Assembly: GCF_026343335.1 (NCBI RefSeq)
Contig: NZ_JAPELX010000001.1
Span: forward strand, 1,054,001-1,118,000
Length of the DNA stretch: 64,000 bases
From: Streptomyces sp. NBC_00078
Lineage (GTDB): Bacteria; Actinomycetota; Actinomycetes; Streptomycetales; Streptomycetaceae
Reading direction: 5' to 3'
How positions within the stretch are numbered: position 1 is the first letter of the stretch; each line of letters opens with the position of its first letter. The notes beneath the pieces were generated by a model. It was not told where the DNA came from and made no database searches. It saw only the letters and a program-made list of their open reading frames with translations. Of the stretch, positions 20,321 through 29,645 are shown piece after piece. A program made the translations under genes and the position numbers.

Positions 20321-22462
20321 TCACCGGTCCTGGGCGGCGGACCCCGGTGCAGCGGAGAGGACGCGGACGTCCCAGGCACCGAGCTGCACGGGCGTACCGG
20401 CCGGGACCGCGCTGCCGTCCAGGGCGTCGGTCAGGTCCACCGGGGCCTGGGCGGTGGCCGGCTGCCAGCTCCAGTTGTGGACGACATGGACGCGCCGGCC
20501 GTCGGGGGCGGTGCCGGTGGCGACGGTGACCGAGTCCGGCAGGGCCTGCCAGCCGCTGGAGGGGGTGGGCGCGAGCCACGCGGCGAGCGCGCGGGCCAGA
20601 TCACGGCCGGGCACCGTGCCCACACACGTGACTCGGCCCGCGCCGTGGCGGCGGGTGGTGACGGCGGGCCAGCGCCCGAAGTGCGGGTGCTGGTACTCGG
20701 CCAGGACGTCGGCGTCCTCGACGGCCAGGCCCTCTACCCAACGGGTGGCCACCGCGTCGCCCGACAGTTGCAGCGGGCTGTCCGGCGTGGCGCGCAGCGG
20801 CACATCGACGTGCAGGTTGCTGAACTCGTCGTAGCGGACGCCCGCGGCCTTGACCAGTCGCGCCGGTGTCACTTCGTGGCGTGCCCGCGCCTCATGATCG
20901 CCGTAGCCGGTACGGGGACCGAGCACGAGGTGACCGCCCGCCTCCGCGTACGCGCCGAGCCAGTCGAGCATCCCGTCGTCCGCCACGTACAACGCGGGAG
21001 CGATGAGCACGGGGTGCAGCTCGGCCGCCGACTCCGGTGCCAGCCCCGGGCGTTCGCCACGCGGGTCGTGCAACTGACGCGCGTGCACGATCCGTACCTG
21101 GCGCCCCGCCTCGAACGCGCCCCGGTAGAACGGCTCGAAGATGCCCTCGTACGCACCCCCGTCCGGACCGCCGTCGGGGCCCGCGAGCGGCGGATACTTC
21201 TGCATCAGCCACCTGCTCGGTGCCGAGTACACCATCGCGATGTCGGCGTCCGGTGTGATCCCGGCGACCAGGTCCCCGGCCCGCTCGAACTCGGCGCCCA
21301 GCCGCGCGAGCTCGCGGTAGGCGCGCCCCGGTCGACCGCTGTGCGGGAGAATCCCGCCCCAGTACGTCTCGGCGCCGAAGTGCAGCGTGTGCCAGTGCCA
21401 GTACTCGATCATGCGGGCCCCGCGTGCGACCAGCGCCCACGCGGCCTGCCGCCACTGCCCGTCGAAGGCGGGCCGGTTGTCCGAAGTGCCGCCGATGGCC
21501 TGGGCGTTGGTCTCCGTGACCAGGAACGGCTCCTGACGCGAGGAGTAGATCCGGTCGGCGCTGTGGTGCAGCGCCCACGCCCCGTAGTCCATCCACTGCC
21601 CCGGCAGCTTCTCGTGGGGCGGCTCCGGCATGGTGAGGCTGTCCTGCATGTCGTAGTACGGGTTGCCCGCGGTGACGTCCAGGCCGTCGGTGAGCTCGTC
21701 GTCCTCCAGGCCGGGAGACCAGTAGGCCAGGCAGGTGGTGACGAACTGGCCGGGCCTGGCGTACTCGCGCACGATGCCGGCCTGCCAGGCGATGAACTCG
21801 GTGGTCTGCCGGGCCTGGAACGCCCGCCAGGCCAGGTCGTACTGCGGCTGGGCGTTGCCCTCCGGCTTCCACAGGTCGGCCCAGGTGGACAGCCGGTGCG
21901 ACCAGTACACCAGCCCCCACTCGCGGTTGAGTGACTCCACATCGCCGTAGCGCTGCCGCAGATCGTCCACGAACCGCTGGAAGACACCGTGGTTGTGCGG
22001 CAGTCGCGGGCCGGGCTCATTGTCGACCTGGAAGCCGATGACCGCGGGATGGTCGGCGTACCGGGCAGTGATCGCGCGGATCACCCGCTCGGCGTGGAAG
22101 CGGAAGGCCGGGTGGGTGATGTCGACCTCCTGCCGGCCGCCCCAGGCGGCCTGCCGCCCGCCGGCGTCCTCGGCGGCGATCTCCGGGTACTGCCGGGCCA
22201 GCCACGGCGGCACCGCGTAGGTGGGAGTGCCGAGGACGACGGAGATGCCGCGCTCGTGTGCGCCGTCGAGGACGGGCTGCAGCCAGTCGAGTTCGAACCG
22301 GCCGTTCTCCGGTTCCCAGGTGGACCAGACCGACTCGCCGACGCGGATGACGCTGAACTTCGCCTCCGCCATGAGATCGAGATCGGTCTTGAGCCGCTCG
22401 TACGGCTGGTACTCGTGGTAGTAGGCGGCGCCGAAGAGGACGCGCGCGGGCAGATCAGTCAT
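20321..22462 (-). CDS. GH42 beta-galactosidase
   Basis: The 713-residue protein has no signal peptide and should act in the cytoplasm on imported oligosaccharides, removing beta-galactose (as on xyloglucan side chains). The TIM barrel (about 10-390) has the N-terminal GAAYYHEYQPYERLKTDL, acid/base Glu in VIGFQVDNEPG and nucleophile Glu in FLVTETNAQAIGG. The GH42 trimerisation domain and a small C-terminal beta domain follow. ATG 22462 has GAGGG 8-9 bases upstream; the frame continues 29 codons further but without family similarity. Operator copy 5 lies 371 bp upstream. Confidence 0.94.
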   Translation of the reverse strand: MTDLPARVLFGAAYYHEYQPYERLKTDLDLMAEAKFSVIRVGESVWSTWEPENGRFELDWLQPVLDGAHERGISVVLGTPTYAVPPWLARQYPEIAAEDAGGRQAAWGGRQEVDITHPAFRFHAERVIRAITARYADHPAVIGFQVDNEPGPRLPHNHGVFQRFVDDLRQRYGDVESLNREWGLVYWSHRLSTWADLWKPEGNAQPQYDLAWRAFQARQTTEFIAWQAGIVREYARPGQFVTTCLAYWSPGLEDDELTDGLDVTAGNPYYDMQDSLTMPEPPHEKLPGQWMDYGAWALHHSADRIYSSRQEPFLVTETNAQAIGGTSDNRPAFDGQWRQAAWALVARGARMIEYWHWHTLHFGAETYWGGILPHSGRPGRAYRELARLGAEFERAGDLVAGITPDADIAMVYSAPSRWLMQKYPPLAGPDGGPDGGAYEGIFEPFYRGAFEAGRQVRIVHARQLHDPRGERPGLAPESAAELHPVLIAPALYVADDGMLDWLGAYAEAGGHLVLGPRTGYGDHEARARHEVTPARLVKAAGVRYDEFSNLHVDVPLRATPDSPLQLSGDAVATRWVEGLAVEDADVLAEYQHPHFGRWPAVTTRRHGAGRVTCVGTVPGRDLARALAAWLAPTPSSGWQALPDSVTVATGTAPDGRRVHVVHNWSWQPATAQAPVDLTDALDGSAVPAGTPVQLGAWDVRVLSAAPGSAAQDR

Positions 22463-22832
22463 GTGAAGCCCTCGATGAGACGGATGGGTCCCGGCGGCCG
22501 GGACGGGGAGGTAGTGGCTGTCGTTGCGGAGTGCGTACGCCGTCCCCATGGATCTTCCAGGGCAGACCGCCGGAGAAGCGGCCTGGACCGTCGCGTTGCC
22601 GCCGTAGCCGTGAACAGCCGGTAGGTCCGGTCACGCAACAGGCCCGGCAAACGGCGTAGCCGTGCAGCCTTGCCGGGAAGTGGGGAGAGGCTGACGTCTC
22701 ACGCGGTCAGCGGCTCGTGGCCGAACAAGTCGAAGTGGCGAAGTGGCGAAGTGTTCGATGCTCCGGGCGGCATGCGGGGGCGGCGACAACGGCTCTGGGT
22801 ACCTCACGGCAGCGGCCACCTCGCCGGGATCG

Positions 22833-22846
22833 TCGAAGCGCTTCAC
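22833..22846. promoter_or_regulatory. Operator copy 5, TCGAAGCGCTTCAC
   Basis: A 14-bp near-palindrome with one imperfect end, on the GH42 side of the divergent region. It shares the extended context GTCGAAGCGCTTCACT with copy 6 and with the complement of copy 2. Confidence 0.65.
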
Positions 22847-22952
22847 TTGATTACGCCAGTTAATGAGGAATTTCGGAGTGAAGCAAGGGGGTGCAGCCAA
22901 GGAAGCTTGTTCCTTGCCAGGGATTGACATCACATCTTAGGCGGTGGCAGCG

Positions 22953-22966
22953 TCGAAGCGCTTCAC
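22953..22966. promoter_or_regulatory. Operator copy 6, TCGAAGCGCTTCAC
   Basis: Same 14 bases as copy 5, 120 bp away, on the side of the GH3 relic, GH1 and GH31 genes. A TTGACA-like hexamer (ATTGACATC near 22922) lies about 30 bp before it. Confidence 0.65.
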
Positions 22967-23005
22967 TAACCTGTCTCTCTCCCGCTCCGCTGAGGTGTCC
23001 CTCCC

Positions 23006-23200
23006 GTGGGTTCTGCTTTCCTGCCCGCCGTCGGCCGGCGGCCGTTCCACGCTCCCGCGCTCCCGTGGGACCGCCGCGTCGACGAGCCGCTGCAACGGCT
23101 CACGCTCGAAGAGCGGTTCGTTCTGCTCCACCGGTCCGCGCCGCCCGTCGAGCGCCCGGCCGCCACCTCGTTCCGCACCCTTGGCCGTGGGCGCCCGTGA
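23006..23200 (+). pseudogene. Relic of a GH3 N-terminus (second of two)
   Basis: The frame reads RPFHAPALPWDRRVDEPLQR, then LTLEERFVLLHRSAPPVERP, before a stop at 23198. This closely follows the first 50 residues of GH3 beta-glucosidases, but everything after is absent. It sits between operator copy 6 and the GH1 gene. It might instead still be translated as a short 64-codon leader from GTG 23006. Confidence 0.5.
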
Positions 23201-23294
23201 TGAACCTGTCGCGCGATCCGCACCGCGGCTCCAACCCGCCCGCCCGACTGGCCTGGCCGCGCCCGCGTTGCCTGGCGCCGGAGCTCTGAACGCC

Positions 23295-24737
23295 GTGTCC
23301 AACGCATCCGGGCCCACCGTGCGCCCGTTCCCCGAACTGCCGGCCGGGTTCCGCTTCGGAGCCGCGACCGCCGCCTACCAGATCGAGGGGGCCCACGACC
23401 AGGACGGCCGCGGCCCGTCCATCTGGGACACCTTCAGCCACACCCCCGGCCGCACCTTCGGTGGCGCCACTGGTGACACCGCCTGCGACCACTACCACCG
23501 CTATCCCGAGGACATCGCGCTGCTGCGCGGGCTCGGCGTCGACGGCTACCGGTTCTCGATCTCCTGGTCCCGCCTGCTGCCCCAGGGCACCGGGCCGGTC
23601 AACGCCAAGGGCCTGGACTTCTACGACCGGCTGATCGACGATCTGCTGGCCGCCGGTGTCGCCCCCGCCGTCACGCTCTACCACTGGGACCTGCCCGAGA
23701 CCCTGGAGACTCCCTCCGACAGCGGCTTCGCCGCGGGCGGTGGCTGGCGCGTCAGGGAGACCGCCGAGGCCTTCGCGCAGTACGCGGCCCTCGCGGCCGA
23801 GCGCTACGGGGACCGGGTGGAGCGCTGGATCACCCTCAACGAGCCGTACTGCTCCGCCTTCGTCGGCTACGCCGAGGGGCGACACGCACCCGGCGCCGAA
23901 GAGGGCCGCGGCGCGCTGGCCGCCGCCCACCACCTGCTGGTCGGACACGGTCTCGCGGTACAGGCGCTGCGCGCCGCGGGCGCCCGCGAGATCGGCATCA
24001 CCCTCAACCTCGACCGCATCCACGCCGCCTCCGATCTTCCCGAGGACCAGGCCGCCCTGCGCAGGGCCGAGGTCCTCCACAACGAGGTCTGGACCGAGCC
24101 GCTCCTCGCCGGGCGCTACCCGGCGCACGAGGACGAGACCTGGGGCGGTCTCGCCGCCGGTGCCTGGCGGCTGCCCGGCGACCTTGAACTGATCGGCGCC
24201 CCGCTGGACTTCCTCGGAGTCAACTTCTACCGCCCCGTGACGGTCGCCGCCGCCCCGCACCGCGAGACCGACCCCGAAGTGCGCACCGCCGTGGACATCG
24301 GTGTCACCGAACTGGACCCCTACGGGACCCGGCACACCACCATGGGCTGGCCCGTCGTCCCGGAGGCACTCACCGAGCTGCTCTGCGGACTTGACGCCCG
24401 CTACCCGCACCTTCCCCCGGTCTGGATCACCGAGAACGGCTCCGCCGAGACCGACACCCTCGGCCCCGACGGCCGGGTCCACGACACCGAGCGGATCGAC
24501 TACCTCACGGACCACCTCGCGGCCGTTGCGGCGGCTGTCGCCTCCGGGGTGGACGTACGTGGCTACTACGCCTGGTCGCTGCTGGACAACTTCGAGTGGG
24601 CGCGCGGCTATGACCAGCGCTTCGGCCTCGTCCACGTCGACTACGACACGCTGACTCGAACGCCCAAGGACAGCTACCACTGGTACCGGGGCCTGATCAC
24701 CGCGCATCGCGCGCGGACGGAGGAAACCACCCCATGA
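23295..24737 (+). CDS. GH1 beta-glucosidase
   Basis: The 480-residue cytoplasmic enzyme hydrolyses beta-glucosides such as cello- or xyloglucan-derived oligosaccharides. It has FRFGAATAAYQIEGA, acid/base Glu183 in TLNEPYC and nucleophile Glu380 in ITENGSA, and ends with the FEWARGYDQRFGLVHVDY signature. GTG 23295 is chosen because the protein then starts at the usual GH1 length; its ribosome site is weak, and the frame is open further upstream through the GH3 relic region. The stop overlaps the GH31 start by ATGA, so the two are translationally coupled. Confidence 0.93.
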   Translation: MSNASGPTVRPFPELPAGFRFGAATAAYQIEGAHDQDGRGPSIWDTFSHTPGRTFGGATGDTACDHYHRYPEDIALLRGLGVDGYRFSISWSRLLPQGTGPVNAKGLDFYDRLIDDLLAAGVAPAVTLYHWDLPETLETPSDSGFAAGGGWRVRETAEAFAQYAALAAERYGDRVERWITLNEPYCSAFVGYAEGRHAPGAEEGRGALAAAHHLLVGHGLAVQALRAAGAREIGITLNLDRIHAASDLPEDQAALRRAEVLHNEVWTEPLLAGRYPAHEDETWGGLAAGAWRLPGDLELIGAPLDFLGVNFYRPVTVAAAPHRETDPEVRTAVDIGVTELDPYGTRHTTMGWPVVPEALTELLCGLDARYPHLPPVWITENGSAETDTLGPDGRVHDTERIDYLTDHLAAVAAAVASGVDVRGYYAWSLLDNFEWARGYDQRFGLVHVDYDTLTRTPKDSYHWYRGLITAHRARTEETTP

Positions 24738-27016
24738 AGTTCACCGACGGCTACTGGCTGATGCGTCCGGGCCTTACCGCGCGCTACGCCACCGAGGTCT
24801 CTGACGTCCGGGCCGACGAGCACCGGATGACGCTCTACGCGCCGGTGAAGCACGTCGACCGCCGCAGCGGCATCCTCAACAGCGCGCTGCTGACGGTCGA
24901 GTGCTGGTCGCCGGCCGAGGGCGTGATCGGGGTACGTGCCACCCACCACGCGGGTTCCGTGCGGAAGACGCCGGAGTTCGCGCTGCCGGGCGCTCAGCCG
25001 GATGCGGGAAAGGTGGGCCGGGACGGCTCGGTGGTCGAGCTCAGCGCGGGTGAGCTGTCGCTGCGGGTGGACACCTCACAGCCGTGGAACCTGGAGTTCA
25101 CCGCCGGCGGACGGGTGCTGACCTCCGTGGGCGAGCGCGGCACCGGCTTCGTCACCGACGCCGCAGGGCGGCACTTCATGCTCGGGCAACTCTCCCTGGG
25201 CGTAGGCGAGTCGGTGTACGGGCTGGGTGAGCGGTTCACCCCGTTCGTCAAGAACGGGCAGACGGTGGACATCTGGCAGGCGGACGGCGGCACCAGCAGC
25301 GAGCAGGCGTACAAGAACATCCCCTTCCACCTGACCAACCGCGGCTACGGCGTCTTCGTCAACCACCCGGGCAAGGTCAGTTACGAGGTCGGCTCCGAGT
25401 CGGTCGGCCAGGTTCAGTTCAGCGTCGAGGACCAGTCGCTGGAGTTCTTCGTCGTCCACGGCCCGACCCCGAAGCAGATCCTTCAGCGCTACACCGCGCT
25501 CACCGGCCGCCCCGCCCTGCCCCCGGCGTGGGCGCTCGGCCTGTGGCTGACCACCTCCTTCACCACCGACTACGACGAGGCCACCGTCAACCGCTTCGTC
25601 GACGGCATGGCCGAGCGGGGCATCCCGCTGAGCGTCTTCCACTTCGACTGCTTCTGGATGCGCGGCTACCAGTGGTGCGACTTCGACTGGGACCCCGAGA
25701 CCTTCCCCGACCCCGAAGGCATGCTGGCCCGGCTCAAGGAGCGGGGCCTCAGGATCTCCGCCTGGATCAACCCGTACATCGCGCAGAAATCCCCGCTGTT
25801 CGAGGAGGGCATGCGCGAGGGTCATCTCGTACGCCGCCCCGACGGCAGCGTATGGCAGTGGGACCTGTGGCAGGCCGGCATGGCCCTGGTGGACTTCACC
25901 AACCCGGCCGCGCGCGACTGGTACACGGGCAAACTGAAGACGCTGCTCGCCCAGGGCGTGGACTGCTTCAAGACCGACTTCGGCGAGCGGATCCCCACCG
26001 ATGTCGTCTGGCACGACGGCTCCGACCCGGAGCGGATGCACAACTATTACACCCACCTCTTCAACCAGGCGGTCTTCGAGTTGCTGAGTGAGGAGCGTGG
26101 CGAGGGCGAGGCGCTGCTGTTCGCCCGCTCCGCCACTGCGGGCGGTCAGCAGTACCCGGTGCACTGGGGCGGCGACTGCGAGTCCCACTTCGGCGCCATG
26201 GCCGAGTCGCTGCGCGGCGGGCTCTCCCTGGGTCTGTCCGGCTTCGGCTTCTGGAGCCACGACATCGGCGGATTCGAGGGCACGCCGACTCCGGCCGTCT
26301 TCAAGCGCTGGGTGCAGTTCGGGCTGCTCTCCTCGCACAGCCGTCTGCACGGCAGCAAGTCGTACCGCGTCCCGTGGGACTACGGCGAGGAGGCCGTCGA
26401 CGTCACCCGCGAGTTCACCCTGCTCAAGCACCGCCTCGCCCCGTACCTCCAGCGCGCCGCGCAGCAGGCGCACACCACCGGCGTCCCGGTGATGCGTGCC
26501 ATGGTGCTGGAGTTCCCCGACGACCCGGCCGCCGCGGCCCTCGACCGGCAGTACATGCTTGGCGACGACCTGCTCGTCGCCCCGGTCTTCACCGACGACG
26601 GCACGGTCGAGTACTACGTGCCGGAAGGCACCTGGACCAATGTGCTGACGGGCGCTCAGGTCACCGGTCCGCGCTGGGCCCGTGAGCAGCACGACTTCCA
26701 CACCCTGCCGCTGCTGGCCCGCCCGGACTCGGTCATCGCGCTGGCCGCCGACGACCAGCAGCCGGTCTCCGCCTGGGCGGACGGCGTCGAACTACGGGTG
26801 CACGCCTTCGCCGACGGCGCCGAGCAGACCGTGGTGATCCCTCGCACCGACGGCCCCGGCGAGACGGCCCGCTTCCACCTGCGGCGCCGGGGCGACCACC
26901 TGCATGTGAGCACGGACAGCCCGCACCCGTGGCAGCTGCGGATCGTCGGCCCGAACGCAGCCGTGTACACCCGGCCCGCCGGCACCTCGGAGGCCGAGCT
27001 GCCGTACCCGGCCTGA
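24734..27016 (+). CDS. yicI: GH31 alpha-xylosidase (YicI type)
   Basis: The 760-residue cytoplasmic enzyme removes alpha-1,6-linked xylose from the non-reducing end of xyloglucan oligosaccharides (isoprimeverose-type units). The N-terminus MKFTDGYWLMRPGL and overall length follow E. coli YicI. Asp415 in CFKTDFGE is the expected nucleophile and Asp481 in HWGGDCESHFGAM the acid/base, both within one residue of the YicI numbering. It overlaps the GH1 stop by four bases, giving a cassette in which alternating alpha-xylosidase and beta-glucosidase action can unwind xyloglucan oligomers. Confidence 0.94.
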   Translation: MKFTDGYWLMRPGLTARYATEVSDVRADEHRMTLYAPVKHVDRRSGILNSALLTVECWSPAEGVIGVRATHHAGSVRKTPEFALPGAQPDAGKVGRDGSVVELSAGELSLRVDTSQPWNLEFTAGGRVLTSVGERGTGFVTDAAGRHFMLGQLSLGVGESVYGLGERFTPFVKNGQTVDIWQADGGTSSEQAYKNIPFHLTNRGYGVFVNHPGKVSYEVGSESVGQVQFSVEDQSLEFFVVHGPTPKQILQRYTALTGRPALPPAWALGLWLTTSFTTDYDEATVNRFVDGMAERGIPLSVFHFDCFWMRGYQWCDFDWDPETFPDPEGMLARLKERGLRISAWINPYIAQKSPLFEEGMREGHLVRRPDGSVWQWDLWQAGMALVDFTNPAARDWYTGKLKTLLAQGVDCFKTDFGERIPTDVVWHDGSDPERMHNYYTHLFNQAVFELLSEERGEGEALLFARSATAGGQQYPVHWGGDCESHFGAMAESLRGGLSLGLSGFGFWSHDIGGFEGTPTPAVFKRWVQFGLLSSHSRLHGSKSYRVPWDYGEEAVDVTREFTLLKHRLAPYLQRAAQQAHTTGVPVMRAMVLEFPDDPAAAALDRQYMLGDDLLVAPVFTDDGTVEYYVPEGTWTNVLTGAQVTGPRWAREQHDFHTLPLLARPDSVIALAADDQQPVSAWADGVELRVHAFADGAEQTVVIPRTDGPGETARFHLRRRGDHLHVSTDSPHPWQLRIVGPNAAVYTRPAGTSEAELPYPA

Positions 27017-27028
27017 ACCGTCCTCAAC

Positions 27029-27073
27029 CTGTCTGAACCAGACAGTCAGGGCGGGGTCCCCACGGGCCCCGCC
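27029..27073 (+). terminator. Double hairpin after alpha-xylosidase gene
   Basis: A perfect 7-base stem CTGTCTG/CAGACAG (27029-27045) is followed by GGCGGGG/CCCCGCC (27050-27073), starting 12 bases past the stop. Confidence 0.6.
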
Positions 27074-27141
27074 CGCCCCGCAGTTCGCCGCCGACGCCGC
27101 CGCCGCCGATCTCCACGCCCAGAACCCGAGAGCATGCCGCC

Positions 27142-28188
27142 ATGCACAGCCGGACCAAGCGACACCTGGCCCCCGATCAACTGGACGCCCTGCTGCGCGC
27201 CGGCACCGGCGTCGGATGCCGGGTGGAGAGCGAACTGTCCGACGGCTGGTTCAGCACCGTCTACCGAGTCCGGCTCGACGACGGCCGACCCGCCGTCGTC
27301 AAACTCGCCCCGCCGGAAGGGGCCGCCGTACTGCGATACGAACGGGGCATCCTCGGGACCGAGGCCATGGTCTACCGGCGGATCGCGGGTCTCCCCAGCG
27401 GCGAGGTACCGACACCGATATCGACAGCGGTGTCGACACCGATGCCGATACCGACCGCTGAACTGCTGTACGCGGAACGGGAGTTCCTCGTCCTCTCGGT
27501 CGTCGAGGGCACCACGTGGGACAAGGCCGCCGACCGCCTGACCCTCCCGGCCGAGGCGGCGGCCCGCCGTGAACTGGGCGCGATCACCGCACGCCTGCAC
27601 ACCCTGGCGCCCGAGGACGGCCGGTTCGGCTACCCGGCCGCGCAGTCCGGGCTCTTGGCCACCGACTGGCGGACGGCGTTCACCGCGATGGTCGAGGCGC
27701 TCCTGGAGGACGCCGAGCACTGGCAGTCCCCGCTGGACGCGCCGCCCGCAGAGATCCGCAGGCTCGTCGCCGAGGGCGGCGACGCCCTCGACGAGGTCAC
27801 GGAACCCAGGCTGGTCCACTTCGACCTGTGGCCCGGCAACATCTTCGTCGACCCCGCCGACGACGGGAGCCATGCGAGGATCACCGGCCTCATCGACCAC
27901 GAACGGGCCTTCTGGGGCGACCCGGCAGCCGAACTGGTCTCGCTCGCTTTCGGCGGCGACGCCGGTCCGGACAGCGACCTCATCGCCGGCTACACCGAAG
28001 CGGGCGGCAATCTCGACTTCGGCGCGGCCTTCCAACACCGGCTGGCCCTCTACCAGCTCTACTTGGGCCTGCTGCTGGTCGTCGAGTGCGGGCCCCGCGG
28101 CTTCGGCCCCACGCACGTCGCGTTCTGCCGCCGCATGCTCACCGACGCCGTCACCCGCCTCCGCGCCACTGCCCGGACGGCCCCGTAA
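27142..28188 (+). CDS. Aminoglycoside-phosphotransferase-fold small-molecule kinase
   Basis: The 348-residue protein belongs to the APH/choline-kinase/fructosamine-kinase superfamily; its substrate is unknown. The N-lobe has DGWFSTVYRVRLDDGRPAVV with the ATP-binding Lys. The catalytic loop is LVHFDLWPGNIFV, and the metal site is LIDHERAFWGDP. Between N-lobe strands there is an unusual low-complexity insertion PTPISTAVSTPMPIPT encoded by near-repeated hexamers (about 27409-27460). It follows the GH31 terminator and is probably independent of the sugar locus. Antibiotic resistance cannot be inferred. Confidence 0.85.
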   Translation: MHSRTKRHLAPDQLDALLRAGTGVGCRVESELSDGWFSTVYRVRLDDGRPAVVKLAPPEGAAVLRYERGILGTEAMVYRRIAGLPSGEVPTPISTAVSTPMPIPTAELLYAEREFLVLSVVEGTTWDKAADRLTLPAEAAARRELGAITARLHTLAPEDGRFGYPAAQSGLLATDWRTAFTAMVEALLEDAEHWQSPLDAPPAEIRRLVAEGGDALDEVTEPRLVHFDLWPGNIFVDPADDGSHARITGLIDHERAFWGDPAAELVSLAFGGDAGPDSDLIAGYTEAGGNLDFGAAFQHRLALYQLYLGLLLVVECGPRGFGPTHVAFCRRMLTDAVTRLRATARTAP

Positions 28189-28205
28189 CGTTCCAGAAGC
28201 AGGAG

Positions 28206-28245
28206 AAGGACGCCTGACCAGGTCAGAGACCTGTCAGGCGTCCTT
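28206..28245 (+). terminator. Hairpin after APH-fold kinase gene
   Basis: Perfect 13-base outer arms (28206-28218, 28233-28245) enclose a 4-bp inner stem and a 5-base loop, 17 bases past the stop. The hairpin ends in CTTCCC. Confidence 0.75.
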
Positions 28246-28334
28246 CCCACGTCCCGTTCACCGCTACCCGGACGACCACGAGTGCCCCGGGCAGAGGGAA
28301 GCGTGCGTGTACTCCTGCTCTCAGCGGTGCGGGG

Positions 28335-29645
28335 TTACCACGACGACTTCGACGAGTGTTCCGGGGAGGCGGGCTTCTCCGGGTGCTCCGGATAGGCAGG
28401 CTTCTCCGGGTGCTCCGGATACGCGGGCTTCTCCGGGTGCTCCGGATACGCGGGCTTCTCCGGGTGCTCCGGATACGCGGGCTTCTCCGGGTGCTCCGGA
28501 TACGCGGGCTTCTCCGGGTGCTCCGGATACGCGGGCTTCTCCGGGTGCTCCGGATAGGCAGGCTTCTCCGGGTGCTCCGGATAGGCAGGCTTCTCCGGGT
28601 GCTCCGGATACGCAGGCTTCTCCGGGTGCTCCGGATACGCAGGCTTCTCCGGGTGCTCCGGATACGCAGGCTTCTCCGGGTGCTCCGGATAGGCGGGCTT
28701 CTCCGGATACGCGGGCTTCTCCGGGTGCTCCGGGTACGCAGGCTTGGCCGGGTGCTCCGGATAGGCAGGCTTCTCCGGATACGCAGGCATCTCCGGGTGC
28801 TCCGGGTACGCAGGCTTGGCCGGGTGCTCCGGATAGGCAGGCTTCTCCGGATACGCAGGCATCTCCGGCTTCACCGGATACGCAGGCTTCACCGGGCGCT
28901 CCGGATAGGCAGGCTTCACCGGATACACAGGCATCTCCGGCTTCACCGGATACGCAGGCTTCACCGGATACACAGGCATCTCCGGCTTCACCGGATACGC
29001 AGGCTTCACCGGATACACAGGCATCTCCGGCTTCACCGGATACGCAGGCTTCACCGGATACACAGGCATCTCCGGCTTCACCGGATACGCAGGCTTCACC
29101 GGATACACAGGCATCTCCGGCTTCACCGGATACGCAGGCTTCACCGGATGTGCCGGATAGGCAGGCTTCTCCGGGTACACAGGCATCTCCGGCTTCACCG
29201 GGTGCTCCGGGTAAGCAGGCTTCACCGGATGTGCCGGGTACTCCGGCTTCACCGGGTGCTCCGGATACGCAGGCTTCACCGGGTGCTCCGGATACGCAGG
29301 CTTCACCGGGTGCTCCGGATACGCAGGCTTCACCGGGTGCTCCGGATACGCAGGCTTCACCGGGTGCTCCGGATACGCAGGCTTCACCGGGTGCTCCGGA
29401 TACGCAGGCTTCACCGGGTGCTCCGGATACGCAGGCTTCTCCGGATGCTCCGGGTGACTCGGCTTGTCCGGATGCGTTGCCGTTGACGGCTGTGCCGTTT
29501 GGACGGGGGGTCCCGGGTAGGGCACGGGTGGGGTGGTGTGGTCCTGGGCGTCAGCGGTTACCGCGTACGCCAGCGAGGTTCCGGCGAGCGCGGCAACCAT
29601 GGTGGCTGACGCCAGAACAGATCGCCATCTCGGCGATGTCGTCAT
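28335..29645 (-). CDS. Secreted proline-rich repeat protein (PEHPEKPAY type)
   Basis: The 436-residue product starts with a Sec signal (WRSVLASATMVAALAGTSLAYAVTADA), then about 35 spacer residues. From there almost the whole chain is 9-residue units PEH-P(E/V)KPAY and a 15-residue variant containing KPEMPVYPVKPAY. It ends PEHSSKSSW with no LPXTG, hydrophobic anchor or enzymatic domain. The extended Pro/charge pattern suggests a rigid spacer in or on the cell wall. ATG 29645 is preferred over GTG 29654 because AGGAG then has correct spacing. It is preceded by a 227-bp gap and flanked by the APH kinase terminator. Function is unknown. Confidence 0.8.
   Translation of the reverse strand: MTTSPRWRSVLASATMVAALAGTSLAYAVTADAQDHTTPPVPYPGPPVQTAQPSTATHPDKPSHPEHPEKPAYPEHPVKPAYPEHPVKPAYPEHPVKPAYPEHPVKPAYPEHPVKPAYPEHPVKPAYPEHPVKPEYPAHPVKPAYPEHPVKPEMPVYPEKPAYPAHPVKPAYPVKPEMPVYPVKPAYPVKPEMPVYPVKPAYPVKPEMPVYPVKPAYPVKPEMPVYPVKPAYPVKPEMPVYPVKPAYPERPVKPAYPVKPEMPAYPEKPAYPEHPAKPAYPEHPEMPAYPEKPAYPEHPAKPAYPEHPEKPAYPEKPAYPEHPEKPAYPEHPEKPAYPEHPEKPAYPEHPEKPAYPEHPEKPAYPEHPEKPAYPEHPEKPAYPEHPEKPAYPEHPEKPAYPEHPEKPAYPEHPEKPAYPEHPEKPASPEHSSKSSW
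28365..29460. repeat. 27-bp and 45-bp minisatellite inside the proline-rich gene
   Basis: Tandem 27-bp units (TCCGGATACGCAGGCTTCTC plus a 7-base tail) fill both ends, and a 45-bp variant period occupies about 28915-29140. Neighbouring units are nearly identical at third positions, so the array has been homogenised recently and probably changes length between strains. Confidence 0.85.

Noticed and set aside
22944..23294. 117-codon N-terminal extension of the GH1 beta-glucosidase
   Set aside because: It runs through the operator and the GH3 relic in another frame and has no similarity to GH1 proteins, which start near GTG 23295.
28356..29486. Plus-strand 376-codon frame of Leu/Arg-rich HRVLRIRRL repeats
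   Set aside because: Another shadow of the same repeat array, with an implausible composition and no start signals.
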